From the NCBI GenBank assembly GCA_023426435.1, contig JAFAAS010000023.1:1-64000 (forward strand): a DNA stretch of 64,000 nucleotides, written 5' to 3'. Below the pieces are notes generated by a model, which was not told the DNA's origin, did no database searches, and saw only the letters and a program-made list of their open reading frames with translations. The stretch comes from Verrucomicrobiota bacterium. Lineage in GTDB: Bacteria; Verrucomicrobiota; Verrucomicrobiia; Opitutales; Opitutaceae. Positions 1 through 7,436 of this stretch are shown piece by piece; position 1 is the stretch's first letter, and each line of letters starts with the position of its first letter. Position numbers and translations under genes: made by a program.

Positions 1-2
1 GG

Positions 3-182
3 TGGGAGGAGGAGGCGTTTTTGGATTTTGCGTATCGGATGTCGTATATGGCGATCGCGATCGGGACGCTGCTGTATCAAGGAGGGATGACGGTGTATTT
101 TTTGAAGAGGAAGGCGGCGGTGATGGAGGCGGTGGGAGGGGAGGAAGAAAGTGGAGAGGAGGGGAATGCGGATGGGGCGTGA
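3..182 (+). CDS. C-terminal end of a membrane protein (partial at window edge)
   Basis: The third forward frame is open from the window edge to a TGA at 180-182 and gives 59 residues. It carries one hydrophobic stretch (MSYMAIAIGTLLYQGGMTVY, about residues 13-32), then a basic segment FLKRK and a glutamate-rich tail (EEESGEEG). This order, with positive charges directly after the helix, fits the last transmembrane segment and cytoplasmic tail of an inner-membrane protein. The stop lies 11 bases inside the preferred start of the next gene, so the two may be co-transcribed. Too little is present to name the family. Codon use matches the neighbouring genes. Confidence 0.5.
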   Translation, partial: WEEEAFLDFAYRMSYMAIAIGTLLYQGGMTVYFLKRKAAVMEAVGGEEESGEEGNADGA

Positions 183-1731
183 GGGCCACTCGTTCACGCT
201 CGTAGCCACGAGATCGACTTGCGGGCGCTCGGCGCTACGCGGGGTGGTGTGGGCGTGGTTGTTTTTCGTGTGTGCGGCGGTGGCGGGAGCGCGGCCGTTT
301 ATTGTGTTGGTTTACAATGTGGAGAATCTCTTCGACGCGGACGGGGTGGCGGCGTTTGAGGATTATCATCCGGCGCGGTATTCGCGGGCGCATGTGCTGA
401 CGAAGCTGCGGAATGTGACGGAGATCGTGGCGCAGTTCGAAGGCGGACGCGGGCCGGATGTGATTTTGTTTCAGGAAATCGAGGCGGATCAGACGCCGGG
501 ACGGAGTGCGCCGCAGTATGAGGAGATGTTGAAGAGGTATGCGGGGGTGCGATTGGAAGAGATGTTGGGGGCGAAGTTCGATGAGACGGTGGCGGACTGG
601 CCGGCGGAGGCGTGGTTGTTGAAGGCGTTCGAGGAGCGGGGACTGACGGGGTATCAGGTGATTGCGGCGGAGAATGTGCGCGGGGCGGGGAGCAGGAATC
701 CGCTGGCGCAAAAGTGTGTGACGTTTACGCGATTTCCGGTGAAAGGCGCGAAGTCGCATCCGACGCTGGATGCGCGGGCGATTTTGGAGGTGCAGGTGGA
801 GGTGGACGGGGCGGCGTTGTATTTGTTCAACAACCACTGGAAGTCGGGCGCGGGGGATGTGGAGACGGAGAAGGTGCGCGTGGAGAACGCGCGGACCTTG
901 CGGGCGCGGATCGAGGAGATTTTGAAGGAGGATCGAAATGCGGATGTGATCGTGGCGGGGGATTTCAACTCGCACTACAATCAGAAGCGGCGGTATCCGC
1001 AGATGCAGGACACGGGGATCAACGACGTGCTCGGGTCGCAAGGCAACGAGCTGGCGGTGCGCGGCGAGCAGCGGGATCTTTATAATTTGTGGTTCGAGCT
1101 GCCGGTGGAGGAGCGGGGGAGCGACACGTATCAGGGGGAGTGGGGGACGTTGATGCAGATGATGGTGTCGCGGGGGCTGTATGATTATCGCGGTATCCAG
1201 TATGTGGATAATTCGTTCGGGGTGGCGCGGGTGCCGGGGATGAATGTGGATGCGAAAGGGCTGCCGGTGCGGTGGAGTTTTCTGGGGGAGGCGGGCGCGG
1301 GGTTTTCGGATCACTTTCCGATCTATGCGAAATTCGTGACGGTGAAGGACGGGCGGACGGATCGGTGGGTGGCGTTGCGGAATGCGTCGACGGAGCGGAG
1401 CATCGAGGCGGAGGCGCGACGGATCGATTATGGGAAGATCGAGGTGGAGAAGGTGGCGTTGCGGGCGGAGCAGTTGGGGGATGGGAGCGCGTTGAGGGTG
1501 GCGGGGAATTTGGGGAGGATCGTGCGGGTGGAGGGAAAGGTCGGGCCGGGGAAGCGGTTGACAGTGAGTTTTCTCGGGGAGGTTTACGATGTGTGGAGTT
1601 TCGATGCGACGTTACGGGATTGGTTGCGGGCGGAGTATGAGGAAGGGGAGACGGTGCGGTTTTATGGGGAGTTGGGGCAGCATCGCGGGCGGTGGCAGTT
1701 TGTGATTCATGATGCGCGGTGGGTGCGGTGA
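172..1731 (+). CDS. Exported endonuclease/exonuclease/phosphatase family protein with an OB-like C-terminal domain
   Basis: A 519-residue protein. It starts with a signal peptide (hydrophobic VVWAWLFFVCAAVAGA, about 25-40) and then shows the metal-dependent EEP fold signatures in order: NVENLF (about 49), FQEIE (about 101-105, metal-binding Glu), NNHWKSG (about 221), AGDFNS (about 262-267) and a terminal SDHFP (about 379-383, catalytic His). The substrate could be nucleic acid or a phosphodiester in the periplasm. The last 130 residues lie outside the EEP core and look like an OB-type beta barrel (GRIVRVEGKV ... FYGELGQHRGRWQFVIHDARW). I chose ATG 172 because an AGGAGG at 157-162 sits nine bases upstream; ATG 166 and GTG 151 are in-frame alternatives. 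It overlaps the end of the preceding gene. Confidence 0.85.
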   Translation: MGREGHSFTLVATRSTCGRSALRGVVWAWLFFVCAAVAGARPFIVLVYNVENLFDADGVAAFEDYHPARYSRAHVLTKLRNVTEIVAQFEGGRGPDVILFQEIEADQTPGRSAPQYEEMLKRYAGVRLEEMLGAKFDETVADWPAEAWLLKAFEERGLTGYQVIAAENVRGAGSRNPLAQKCVTFTRFPVKGAKSHPTLDARAILEVQVEVDGAALYLFNNHWKSGAGDVETEKVRVENARTLRARIEEILKEDRNADVIVAGDFNSHYNQKRRYPQMQDTGINDVLGSQGNELAVRGEQRDLYNLWFELPVEERGSDTYQGEWGTLMQMMVSRGLYDYRGIQYVDNSFGVARVPGMNVDAKGLPVRWSFLGEAGAGFSDHFPIYAKFVTVKDGRTDRWVALRNASTERSIEAEARRIDYGKIEVEKVALRAEQLGDGSALRVAGNLGRIVRVEGKVGPGKRLTVSFLGEVYDVWSFDATLRDWLRAEYEEGETVRFYGELGQHRGRWQFVIHDARWVR

Positions 1732-1737
1732 GGTTTT

Positions 1738-1770
1738 TGTTTTTACAGGAGGAAACGAAGGGAACGGAGG
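1738..1770 (+). repeat. Short dispersed repeat, copy 1
   Basis: This 30-odd-base segment (core TTTTTACAGGAGGAAA followed by CGAAGGGAACGGAGG) recurs almost unchanged at 59190-59222, 57 kb away and in the same orientation. Here it lies in the leader between the EEP gene and the ArsC-like gene, too far upstream of the start at 1825 to be its ribosome binding site. Its purine-rich core resembles a Shine-Dalgarno, but no gene starts just after it. It is probably a small dispersed repeat of this genome. Confidence 0.45.
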
Positions 1771-1824
1771 AGGCGGAAAGAGAGGCGTCGCTTTTTTGGG
1801 GCGAAGCGGGGTAGAAGGAACTTT

Positions 1825-2193
1825 ATGTTGAAGGTTTATACGTTGAAGCAGTGCAGCACGTGTCGGGACGCGACGAAGTGGTTGCGAGGGCGCGGCGTGG
1901 AGTTTGAGGAGAAGGCGATTCGCGAGACGCCGCCGACGTTGAAGGAGTTGAAGGCGATGCTCGCGGCTTACGACGGGCAGGTGAGGCGGTTGTTCAACAC
2001 GTCGGGTATCGAGTATCGCGCGCAGAAGCTGGCGGAAAAATTGCCGGACATGAGCGAGGGGGAGGCGCTGAAGTTGTTGGCGGGGAATGGGAGCTTGGTG
2101 AAGCGACCGTTTATGATCGGGGATGGCGTGGCGGTGGTGGGATTTGATGAGGAGCGCTGGGCGGAGGCGTTGCCGAAGGGAGGCAAGCGATGA
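1825..2193 (+). CDS. ArsC/Spx/YffB-family thioredoxin-fold protein
   Basis: 122 residues, the usual length for the ArsC/Spx family. The N-terminus has the betaalphabeta thioredoxin start with a redox-type CSTC motif at Cys10-Cys13, and a conserved basic residue in LVKRPFM (Arg94) that in ArsC enzymes helps bind the oxyanion. The FNTSG and LVKRP blocks are typical of the family. It could be a glutathione- or thioredoxin-coupled arsenate reductase, or a YffB/Spx-like protein with no arsenate activity; no arsenic genes are nearby, so I do not call it arsC. The start is ATG 1825 with AAGGA just upstream. Its stop overlaps the next gene start (ATGA), which implies translational coupling. Confidence 0.85.
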   Translation: MLKVYTLKQCSTCRDATKWLRGRGVEFEEKAIRETPPTLKELKAMLAAYDGQVRRLFNTSGIEYRAQKLAEKLPDMSEGEALKLLAGNGSLVKRPFMIGDGVAVVGFDEERWAEALPKGGKR

Positions 2194-2447
2194 GTGCGGA
2201 CGTGGGGAATCCGCTGGAGCGGACGGTGAAGTGGCTGGCGACGAACGTGGGATTTCCGGCGCGGCGGCTGGAGGCGCGGGCGGAGGCGTTGTTGTGTGTG
2301 GGGATGCTGGCGGAGGCGCAGGAACGGGCGGAAAATGCGCGGTTTTTGATCGAGCGGCGCGATGGGGCGAAGGATTCGGCGTTGAAGGCGCACGCGATGC
2401 GTCGGTCGCTGGTTCACTACAAGTGCGATAATAGCGCGAAGGTTTAG
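2190..2447 (+). CDS. Small hypothetical protein coupled to the ArsC-like gene
   Basis: 85 residues, not recognised. The start ATG at 2190 overlaps the stop of the ArsC-like gene (ATGA), a strong sign of a real, coupled gene. The protein is mostly predicted helical, with an alanine- and arginine-rich middle (RRLEARAEALLCVGMLAEAQERAENARF) and no signal peptide or membrane segment, so it is probably cytosolic. It has two cysteines, one in the helix and one near the C-terminus (HYKCDN). A role linked to its redox-fold neighbour is only an inference from coupling. Confidence 0.65.
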   Translation: MSADVGNPLERTVKWLATNVGFPARRLEARAEALLCVGMLAEAQERAENARFLIERRDGAKDSALKAHAMRRSLVHYKCDNSAKV

Positions 2448-2470
2448 CGCGCCGCCTCCCGAGGGAGGGG

Positions 2471-2588
2471 AAGATCCAAGATCCAAGATCCAGAGAACTT
2501 CCAAGCTCTAAGCTCCAAGCGCGCACTCTTATTGGGGTTTGGGAATTGGTTCTTCTCTGGAGCTTGGATCTTGGTGCTTGGTGCTTTT
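2471..2588. repeat. Heptad-built imperfect hairpin, copy A
   Basis: The left arm (2471-2498) is a run of 7-base units of the form AAGATCC, ending AGAGAA. The right arm (2551-2586) begins TTCTCTGG and continues with the complementary heptads (AGCTTGG, ATCTTGG, TGCTTGG). The arms can pair through TTCTCT/AGAGAA and the heptads, leaving a loop of about 50 bases that holds another heptad run (CCAAGCT, CTAAGCT, CCAAGC). A second, better-paired copy lies at 5159-5264. No coding capacity. It sits in the gap before the DUF4097 gene. Confidence 0.7.
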
Positions 2589-2642
2589 CCGAAGGAATTC
2601 GTAACTTTGTCGCGGGGTGCGGGGTTTTCGGGGAGTATCCCC

Positions 2643-3569
2643 ATGAAAATCTATTCCTTGTTGTTGGCGGTGGTGGCGTGTGCGGCGGTGCCGGTGTCGG
2701 TGTCGGCGAAAGTGGAGCGGGTGGTGGAAAAATCTTTCGCGGTGACGTCGGGAGGGCAGCTGACGGTGGAGACGGAAGGCGGAAATGTGTCGGTGGTGAC
2801 GGGCGACGATGCGACGGTGAAGGTCGTGGCGCGTCAGGTGATTCGCGCGGGGTCGGAGCGGGAGGCGGATGAAGTGTTGGAAAAGTTGAAACTCACGATC
2901 GAGCAGAGCGGAAACGACGTGGCGGCGCGGGCGAAATACGAGCGGAAGACGCGGGGGCGGAATCCGGTGAGCGTGGATTTTACGGTGACGGTGCCGGCGC
3001 GGTATGATGTCGATTTGCGGACGTCGGGCGGGGATGTGGAGGTCGGAGATCTGGATGGAAAAGTGCGGGCGCGGACCTCGGGTGGGAATATCGTGCTTGG
3101 AAGGATGAGTGGTCCGGTCGATGCGCACACGTCGGGCGGGAACGTGAGTTTGGTGGAGGGGGTGGGACGGGTTTCGCTGAAAACCTCGGGTGGAAATATT
3201 CGCGTGGAGCGGTCGGTCGGTGAGACGGAATTGGATACATCCGGCGGACATATCGAGGTGAACTCGGTGGAAGGGGTGTTGCGCGCGGAGACGAGTGGCG
3301 GGAATGTGACGGCGGGGATCGTGGGGGCGTTGAAGGGTGATTGTAGTTTGGATACGTCGGGCGGGCGTGTGAAAGCGACGGTGGACAAGACGGCGGGCTT
3401 CGTGCTGGACGCTTCGACGAGCGGCGGGCGGGTGCGCGCGGACGGGCTGACGATCACGATCGACGGCGGCGCGATCGGGAAGAGCAAGTTGTCCGGGAAG
3501 GTGAATGGCGGCGGGCCGTTGTTGAAGCTGCACTCGAGCGGTGGGGATATCGTGGTGGCGACGCGGTAG
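2643..3569 (+). CDS. Exported DUF4097-family beta-repeat protein
   Basis: 308 residues starting at ATG 2643 with a clear signal peptide (YSLLLAVVACAAVPVSVSA, about 4-22). The mature part is a regular series of short beta units of about 20 residues, most containing TSGG followed by N, D, H or R and a hydrophobic residue; about ten such units run from residue 30 to the end. This is the pattern of the DUF4097/DUF4098 putative adhesin family, predicted to form a right-handed beta-helix on the outside of the membrane. Function in the family is mostly unknown. An in-frame extension upstream to about 2532 is repeat DNA and lacks a signal peptide, so I reject it. Confidence 0.85.
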   Translation: MKIYSLLLAVVACAAVPVSVSAKVERVVEKSFAVTSGGQLTVETEGGNVSVVTGDDATVKVVARQVIRAGSEREADEVLEKLKLTIEQSGNDVAARAKYERKTRGRNPVSVDFTVTVPARYDVDLRTSGGDVEVGDLDGKVRARTSGGNIVLGRMSGPVDAHTSGGNVSLVEGVGRVSLKTSGGNIRVERSVGETELDTSGGHIEVNSVEGVLRAETSGGNVTAGIVGALKGDCSLDTSGGRVKATVDKTAGFVLDASTSGGRVRADGLTITIDGGAIGKSKLSGKVNGGGPLLKLHSSGGDIVVATR

Positions 3570-3583
3570 GGGCGTCAGGCGGC

Positions 3584-3615
3584 GTAGCGGGTTGCGCGGC
3601 GAGCGCGCAACCTAC
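3584..3615. repeat. REP-like palindrome
   Basis: A near-perfect inverted repeat (GGTTGCGCG at 3590-3598 against CGCGCAACC at 3604-3612, extended by GTA/TAC) fills much of the short gap between the DUF4097 gene and the M32 carboxypeptidase gene. There is no T-run, so a simple intrinsic terminator is unlikely. It resembles the other GC-rich palindromes of this window in size and placement. Confidence 0.5.
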
Positions 3616-3663
3616 GGCGCAGGTGAGCGTGACAAGGGGCGGGGGCGGGGTTTGGGTGGAGGG

Positions 3664-5157
3664 ATGAAGCACGAGGACGCGTATAAGGAATTGGTGGGGC
3701 GGTTGCGGCGTATCCAGATTTTGGGGAGCGTGGGCGAGTTGATCGGGTGGGATGAGCAGGTGAATTTGCCGGAAGGAAGCGCGGCGCAGCGGGCGGAGCA
3801 GCATGCGGCGCTGGCGGAGGTGGTGCATGCGGCGGGGAGCGAGCGGAGGTTGGGGGAGTTGTTGGAAGTTTTGGAGAAGGAGAAGTTGGGGGAGGAGGAG
3901 CGCACGGTGGTGAGGCAGGCGCGGAAGGATTACGATCGGGCGACGAAGTTGCCGGCGGAGTTTGTGCGCGAGAAAGCGGCGCAGGGGAGTCGCGGGTATC
4001 ACGCGTGGGCGAAGGCGAAAAAGGAGAACGATTTCGCGAGTTATGCGCCGGTGTTGGAGAAGAATCTGGAGCTGGCGAAAAAGGAGGCGGCGTATCTCGG
4101 GTGGGAAGGGCGCGAATACGATTACATGATCGACAAGTTCGATCCGGGGATGTCGGCGGACGCGATCGCGCGGTTGTTTGCGGAGTTGAAGACGGATTTG
4201 GTGCCGCTGGTGCGGGAAATCGCGGCGTCGCCGGTGCGCGCGAAGAAGGAGTTGTTGCGCGGGTTTCCGGTGGACGGGCAGCGGGCGTTTTTGCGCGAAG
4301 TGACGGAGAAGATTGGATTCGATTATGGGCGCGGGCGAATCGATGTGTCGCTGCATCCGTTTTGTTCGGGCACGGGGGCGGATATTCGGATGACGACGCG
4401 GTTCAAGGAGGACGAGCCGCTGGACTCATTGTTCAGTGCGATTCACGAGACGGGGCATGGATTGTATGAGCAGGGATTGCCGTGGGAGCATCTCGGGACG
4501 GCGCTGGGGATGAATGCGGGGATGGGCGTGCATGAGTCGCAGAGCCGGATGTGGGAGAATCAGGTCGGGCGGAGTCGCGGGTTCTGGCGGTTTTTCGAGC
4601 CGCGGTTTCGCGAGCTTTTCCCGGCGCAGACGCGCGGGGTGACGACGGAGGAGCTTTATCTGGCGATCAATGCGGTGGAGCCGACGTTGATTCGGGTGGA
4701 TGCGGATGAAGTGACTTACAATCTGCACATCGTGCTGCGGTTTGAGATCGAGCGGGCGCTGTTTGGCGGCGAGTTAAGCGTGAAGGATTTGCCGGCGGTG
4801 TGGCGGGAGAAATCGAAGGTGTTGTTGGGGTTGGAGCCGAAGGACGATCGCGAAGGCGTGTTGCAGGACGTGCACTGGAGCGACGGGGCGTTTGGGTATT
4901 TTCCGAGTTATTGTTTGGGCAACATGATGGCGGCGCAGTTGTGGGAAAAAGTGCGCGCGGAGAGGCCGCGATTGGAGGAGGAGTTTGGGCGCGGGGAGTT
5001 TGGCTGGTTGCTCGGGTGGCTGCGCGGAAACGTGCATGCGCAGGGACGGCGGTTTGAGATGCCGGAGCTGGTGAAGCGTGTGACGGGAGAGGAGTTGTCG
5101 CCGCGGGCGCTGGTGGGGTATTTGCGAGAGCGATACCTCACGCTCTATCGAGCGTGA
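3664..5157 (+). CDS. Carboxypeptidase Taq (M32) family metallopeptidase
   Basis: 497 residues, the standard M32 length. The zinc site HETGH is at 261-265 and the third ligand glutamate lies in GVHESQSR (about Glu291), both in the expected family spacing. The preceding HPFCSG and DIRMTTR blocks (about 231-246) are also characteristic. The enzyme is a cytosolic zinc carboxypeptidase that removes C-terminal residues of broad type, excluding proline. There is no signal peptide. I start at ATG 3664, which has a GGAGGG just upstream and matches the family N-terminus (YKELVGRLRRI); the longer upstream frame runs through a palindromic repeat and is not supported. Confidence 0.93.
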   Translation: MKHEDAYKELVGRLRRIQILGSVGELIGWDEQVNLPEGSAAQRAEQHAALAEVVHAAGSERRLGELLEVLEKEKLGEEERTVVRQARKDYDRATKLPAEFVREKAAQGSRGYHAWAKAKKENDFASYAPVLEKNLELAKKEAAYLGWEGREYDYMIDKFDPGMSADAIARLFAELKTDLVPLVREIAASPVRAKKELLRGFPVDGQRAFLREVTEKIGFDYGRGRIDVSLHPFCSGTGADIRMTTRFKEDEPLDSLFSAIHETGHGLYEQGLPWEHLGTALGMNAGMGVHESQSRMWENQVGRSRGFWRFFEPRFRELFPAQTRGVTTEELYLAINAVEPTLIRVDADEVTYNLHIVLRFEIERALFGGELSVKDLPAVWREKSKVLLGLEPKDDREGVLQDVHWSDGAFGYFPSYCLGNMMAAQLWEKVRAERPRLEEEFGRGEFGWLLGWLRGNVHAQGRRFEMPELVKRVTGEELSPRALVGYLRERYLTLYRA

Positions 5158-5158
5158 G

Positions 5159-5264
5159 GAAGCTCCAAGGACCAAGCTCCAAGCTCCAGAGAAGGACCAA
5201 GGACCAAGATCCAAATTGAGATCTGAAGATTCTCTGGAGCTTGGGGCTTGGATCTTGGAGCTTC
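5159..5264. repeat. Heptad-built imperfect hairpin, copy B
   Basis: The left arm (about 5160-5192) consists of 7-base units (AGCTCCA, AGGACCA, AGCTCCA, AGCTCCA) ending GAGAA. The right arm (5229-5263) starts TTCTCTGG and carries the complementary heptads (AGCTTGG, GGCTTGG, ATCTTGG, AGCTT). Reverse-complementing the left arm gives the right arm with only a few mismatches over about 34 bases. The loop contains further heptads (GGACCAA). It lies between the M32 and TatD genes, directly before the tatD start, and is a second copy of the 2471-2588 structure. Confidence 0.75.
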
Positions 5265-5269
5265 AGCGA

Positions 5270-6088
5270 ATGCTGATCGATACTCACACGCATCTGGAAT
5301 CGTTTGCGCGCAGGGGCGTGCTGGCGGAGACGCTGCAGCGGGCGCGGGAGGCGGGCGTGGAGGCGATGATCACGATTGGGACTTCGCCGGAGGATTGGGA
5401 GTTGTATCGCGGGATCGCGGAAGAGAATGACGGGTTTGTGCGGTATGCGGTGGGGGTGCATCCGTGTTCGGTGGAGGCGGGGTGGGAGACGGCGGTGGAA
5501 GGGATCGAAGGGTTTTGGGGTGGCGGAGGGGACGGCACGCACGGAGGCGTGCCGCCACCGGTGGCGCTGGGGGAGTGCGGGTTGGATCGGTTTCATTTGC
5601 CGAAGGACGGCGCGGAGGCGGAGCGGATTTTTGCGTGGCAGCGGGAGGCGTTTGCGGCGCAGTTGGGAATGGCGAAGCGGCTGAGGTGTCCGGTCGTGGT
5701 GCATTCGCGCGGGGCGTTTCGCGAGTGTGTGGAGATGATCGATGCGAGTGGGGTCGATTGGACGAAGGTGGTGTTTCACTGCTTCACGGAAGGCGAAGCG
5801 GAGATGAGCGAGCTCGTGGGGCGCGGCGGGTTTGGGTCGTTTACGGGGATCGCGACGTATAAGTCGGCGGACAATGTGCGCGCGGCGGCGAAGCTGCAGG
5901 GGTTGGGGCGCTTGATGATTGAAACCGATGCGCCGTATCTCACGCCGATGCCGCATCGCGGGAAGCCGAACGAGCCGGCGTTTGTGCGGCACACGGCGGA
6001 GTTTTTGGCGCGGGAAGTGTTCGAGGTCAGCGACGAGGAGTTCGCGCGGGTGACCTCGGAGACTGCGCGGAGGTTTTTTGAGTTGTAA
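5270..6088 (+). CDS. TatD-family metal-dependent deoxyribonuclease
   Basis: 272 residues with all TatD signatures: HTHLE (His6, His8), GVHPCS (about 62), ALGECGLD (Glu102), VVVHSRGAF (His145), VFHCFT (His170) and IETDAPYLTP (Asp220). These are the ligands of the TIM-barrel metal site. Family members are cytosolic 3'-5' DNases linked to DNA repair and quality control. One oddity: residues 84-98 (GGGGDGTHGGVPPPV) are encoded by a GC-rich palindrome with nested arms (5519-5559) inserted in frame just before the conserved GECGLD strand. The start ATG 5270 lies immediately downstream of the heptad hairpin; the Shine-Dalgarno is weak. Confidence 0.93.
   Translation: MLIDTHTHLESFARRGVLAETLQRAREAGVEAMITIGTSPEDWELYRGIAEENDGFVRYAVGVHPCSVEAGWETAVEGIEGFWGGGGDGTHGGVPPPVALGECGLDRFHLPKDGAEAERIFAWQREAFAAQLGMAKRLRCPVVVHSRGAFRECVEMIDASGVDWTKVVFHCFTEGEAEMSELVGRGGFGSFTGIATYKSADNVRAAAKLQGLGRLMIETDAPYLTPMPHRGKPNEPAFVRHTAEFLAREVFEVSDEEFARVTSETARRFFEL
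5519..5559. repeat. Palindrome inside the tatD reading frame
   Basis: Nested inverted repeats: outer arms GGTGGCGG (5519-5526) and CCGCCACC (5552-5559), inner arms GGCACGC (5534-5540) and GCGTGCC (5547-5553). The segment keeps the frame and adds a glycine/proline-rich insert to TatD. It resembles the intergenic GC-rich palindromes elsewhere in the window, so it is probably a repeat that landed in a coding region at a tolerant surface loop. Confidence 0.5.
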
Positions 6089-6126
6089 GATATCGCCCGC
6101 GAAACACGCGAAAGGGCGCGAAAGTG

Positions 6127-6154
6127 AAAAAAAAGAGCCGGTAAATACCGGCTC
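6127..6154 (-). terminator. Intrinsic terminator of the HPr gene
   Basis: Stem GAGCCGGTA (6135-6143) and TACCGGCTC (6146-6154), preceded on the + strand by a run of eight A residues. On the - strand this reads as a GC-rich hairpin followed by eight T residues, placed about 35 bases after the stop of the HPr gene at 6189. Confidence 0.8.
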
Positions 6155-6188
6155 GAATTTGGCGTCGATTGGCGTGTTTCGCGGGGAA

Positions 6189-6491
6189 TCAGGCCTCGTC
6201 GAATTTGCGGGCGAAGAGGGTGTCGAGCTCGGCGAGCATGGCGGCGGCGTCGTCGCCGGTGGCGATGAACTTGACCTTCGAGCCTTTTCCGGCGGCGAGC
6301 ATCATGAGGCCCATGATGCTTTTGCCGTTCACCTGTTCTTCGTCTTTTTCGACGAAGACCTCGGATTTGAACTTGTTGGTGACGCGGACGATCATCGCCG
6401 CGGGTCGCGCGTGGATGCCCATCTTGTTCTGCACGACGAGCTCCTTGACGAGCTGCTGGGGTGCGGACGGTGTGGCATCGCTTTTGTTCAT
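6189..6491 (-). CDS. HPr-family phosphocarrier protein
   Basis: 100 residues. The signature GIHARPA places the phosphorylated histidine at His27, and the regulatory-serine region reads NGKSIMGLMMLAAGKGS with Ser58, both as in HPr of the phosphotransferase system. The N-terminus is about 10 residues longer than Bacillus or E. coli HPr. I chose ATG 6491, since the upstream extension runs into the divergent kdsB promoter region. No enzyme I, EIIA or HPr kinase gene is in the window, so it may serve a regulatory rather than a sugar-transport role. It is divergent from kdsB with 85 bases between starts and is followed by a strong terminator. Confidence 0.9.
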   Translation of the reverse strand: MNKSDATPSAPQQLVKELVVQNKMGIHARPAAMIVRVTNKFKSEVFVEKDEEQVNGKSIMGLMMLAAGKGSKVKFIATGDDAAAMLAELDTLFARKFDEA

Positions 6492-6576
6492 GTCAGTGTT
6501 TGGAAAAAAGAGGGACGTAATTCCCGGAGCCGGGCGTGGCTTGCAACCTAAAAACCGGGCGGCAGTGTGCAAGTGA

Positions 6577-7323
6577 ATGCCCCAGACAGCGATCATCGTG
6601 CCGTGTCGGTTGGAGTCCACGCGCTTCCCGCGCAAGTTGTTACATGAGATTCGGGGCAAGCCCTTGTTGTTGTGGGTGGCGGAGCGGATCGCGCGCGAGG
6701 CGCCGGGGTTTCCGCTGTATTTTGCGGTGGACCATGCGTTGTTGCAGACCTGCGTCGAGAAGGCGGGGTTTCGGGCGATTTTGACGGATGCGAGGCATCA
6801 GAGTGGAACGGATCGGATTGCGGAGGCGAATCGGCAGGTGAACGCGGAGTTCGTGGTGAACGTGCAGGCGGACGAGCCGCTGGTGACCGGCGGGCAGATT
6901 CGGGCGCTGGCGGAGTTGTTGAAAGGCGGGGCGCCGATGGCGACGCTGGTGACGCCGTTCAAGCGGGCGGTGGATTTTTCGAATCCGAATCAGGTGAAAG
7001 TCGTGCTGCGGAGCGATGGACGTGCGCTGTATTTCTCGCGGTCGCCGATGCCGTTTTCGCGGGATTTGGGGGCGGCGATCGATGATGCGTGGGTGCGGGC
7101 GAATCCCTGTTACAAGCACCTTGGGCTTTATGGGTATCGCGCGGAGTTGCTGGAGAATTTTGCGAAGCTGCCGATGGGGCGTTACGAGCAGATCGAGAAG
7201 CTGGAGCAGTTGCGTGTCCTGGAAAACGGATACGACATCGCGTGTGCGGTGACGGAGGATCCGACGATCGGCGTGGATACGCTCGAGGACGCGGCGCTCT
7301 TCGAGCGCAGTTTGGGGTTTTGA
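6577..7323 (+). CDS. kdsB: 3-deoxy-manno-octulosonate cytidylyltransferase (CMP-KDO synthetase)
   Basis: 248 residues, the normal KdsB length. The N-terminal nucleotide-binding motif reads VPCRLESTRFPRK (9-20), followed by the HQSGTDR block (74-80) and VQADEP (97-101), whose Asp99 binds magnesium. The later blocks (YFSRSPMPF, YKHLGLYGYR, LEQLRVLENG) are also diagnostic. The enzyme couples KDO to CMP before it is added to lipid A, so the cell makes a lipopolysaccharide outer membrane. It is transcribed away from the HPr gene and converges on carA. Confidence 0.95.
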   Translation: MPQTAIIVPCRLESTRFPRKLLHEIRGKPLLLWVAERIAREAPGFPLYFAVDHALLQTCVEKAGFRAILTDARHQSGTDRIAEANRQVNAEFVVNVQADEPLVTGGQIRALAELLKGGAPMATLVTPFKRAVDFSNPNQVKVVLRSDGRALYFSRSPMPFSRDLGAAIDDAWVRANPCYKHLGLYGYRAELLENFAKLPMGRYEQIEKLEQLRVLENGYDIACAVTEDPTIGVDTLEDAALFERSLGF

Positions 7324-7353
7324 GTTTGGAGTCTGAGCTTTTCGTTTGAGTGC

Positions 7354-7382
7354 AAAAAAAGGACGCCTGGAGAGGCGTCCTT
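7354..7382 (-). terminator. Intrinsic terminator between kdsB and carA, acting on carA
   Basis: Perfect stem AAGGACGCCT (7359-7368) / AGGCGTCCTT (7373-7382) with a GGAG loop. A run of seven A residues at 7354-7360 becomes a T-run on the - strand, so it terminates carA transcription; in the other direction only two T residues follow. The two genes converge on it. Confidence 0.8.
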
Positions 7383-7404
7383 GCGGGCGGAGCGGCGCGT
7401 GGGG

Positions 7405-7430
7405 GACCCCGACAAGTCGGGGCGGGCTAA
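7405..7430. repeat. CCCCGACARGTCGGGG palindrome, copy 1
   Basis: The palindrome CCCCGAC(AA)GTCGGGG at 7407-7422, flanked by GGGGA on the left and CGGGCT on the right, lies directly after the carA stop. The same block with the same flanks occurs at 8796-8821 on the other side of carA, so the two copies bracket the gene. Confidence 0.5.
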
Positions 7431-7436
7431 CGCGTC

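Noticed and set aside
1825..2193. Calling the ArsC-like gene arsC
   Set aside because: No arsenic resistance genes are nearby, and the CSTC motif and layout also fit YffB/Spx-like proteins.
2532..2642. An extended N-terminus for the DUF4097 protein
   Set aside because: The extension is encoded by the heptad repeat and would hide the signal peptide starting at ATG 2643.
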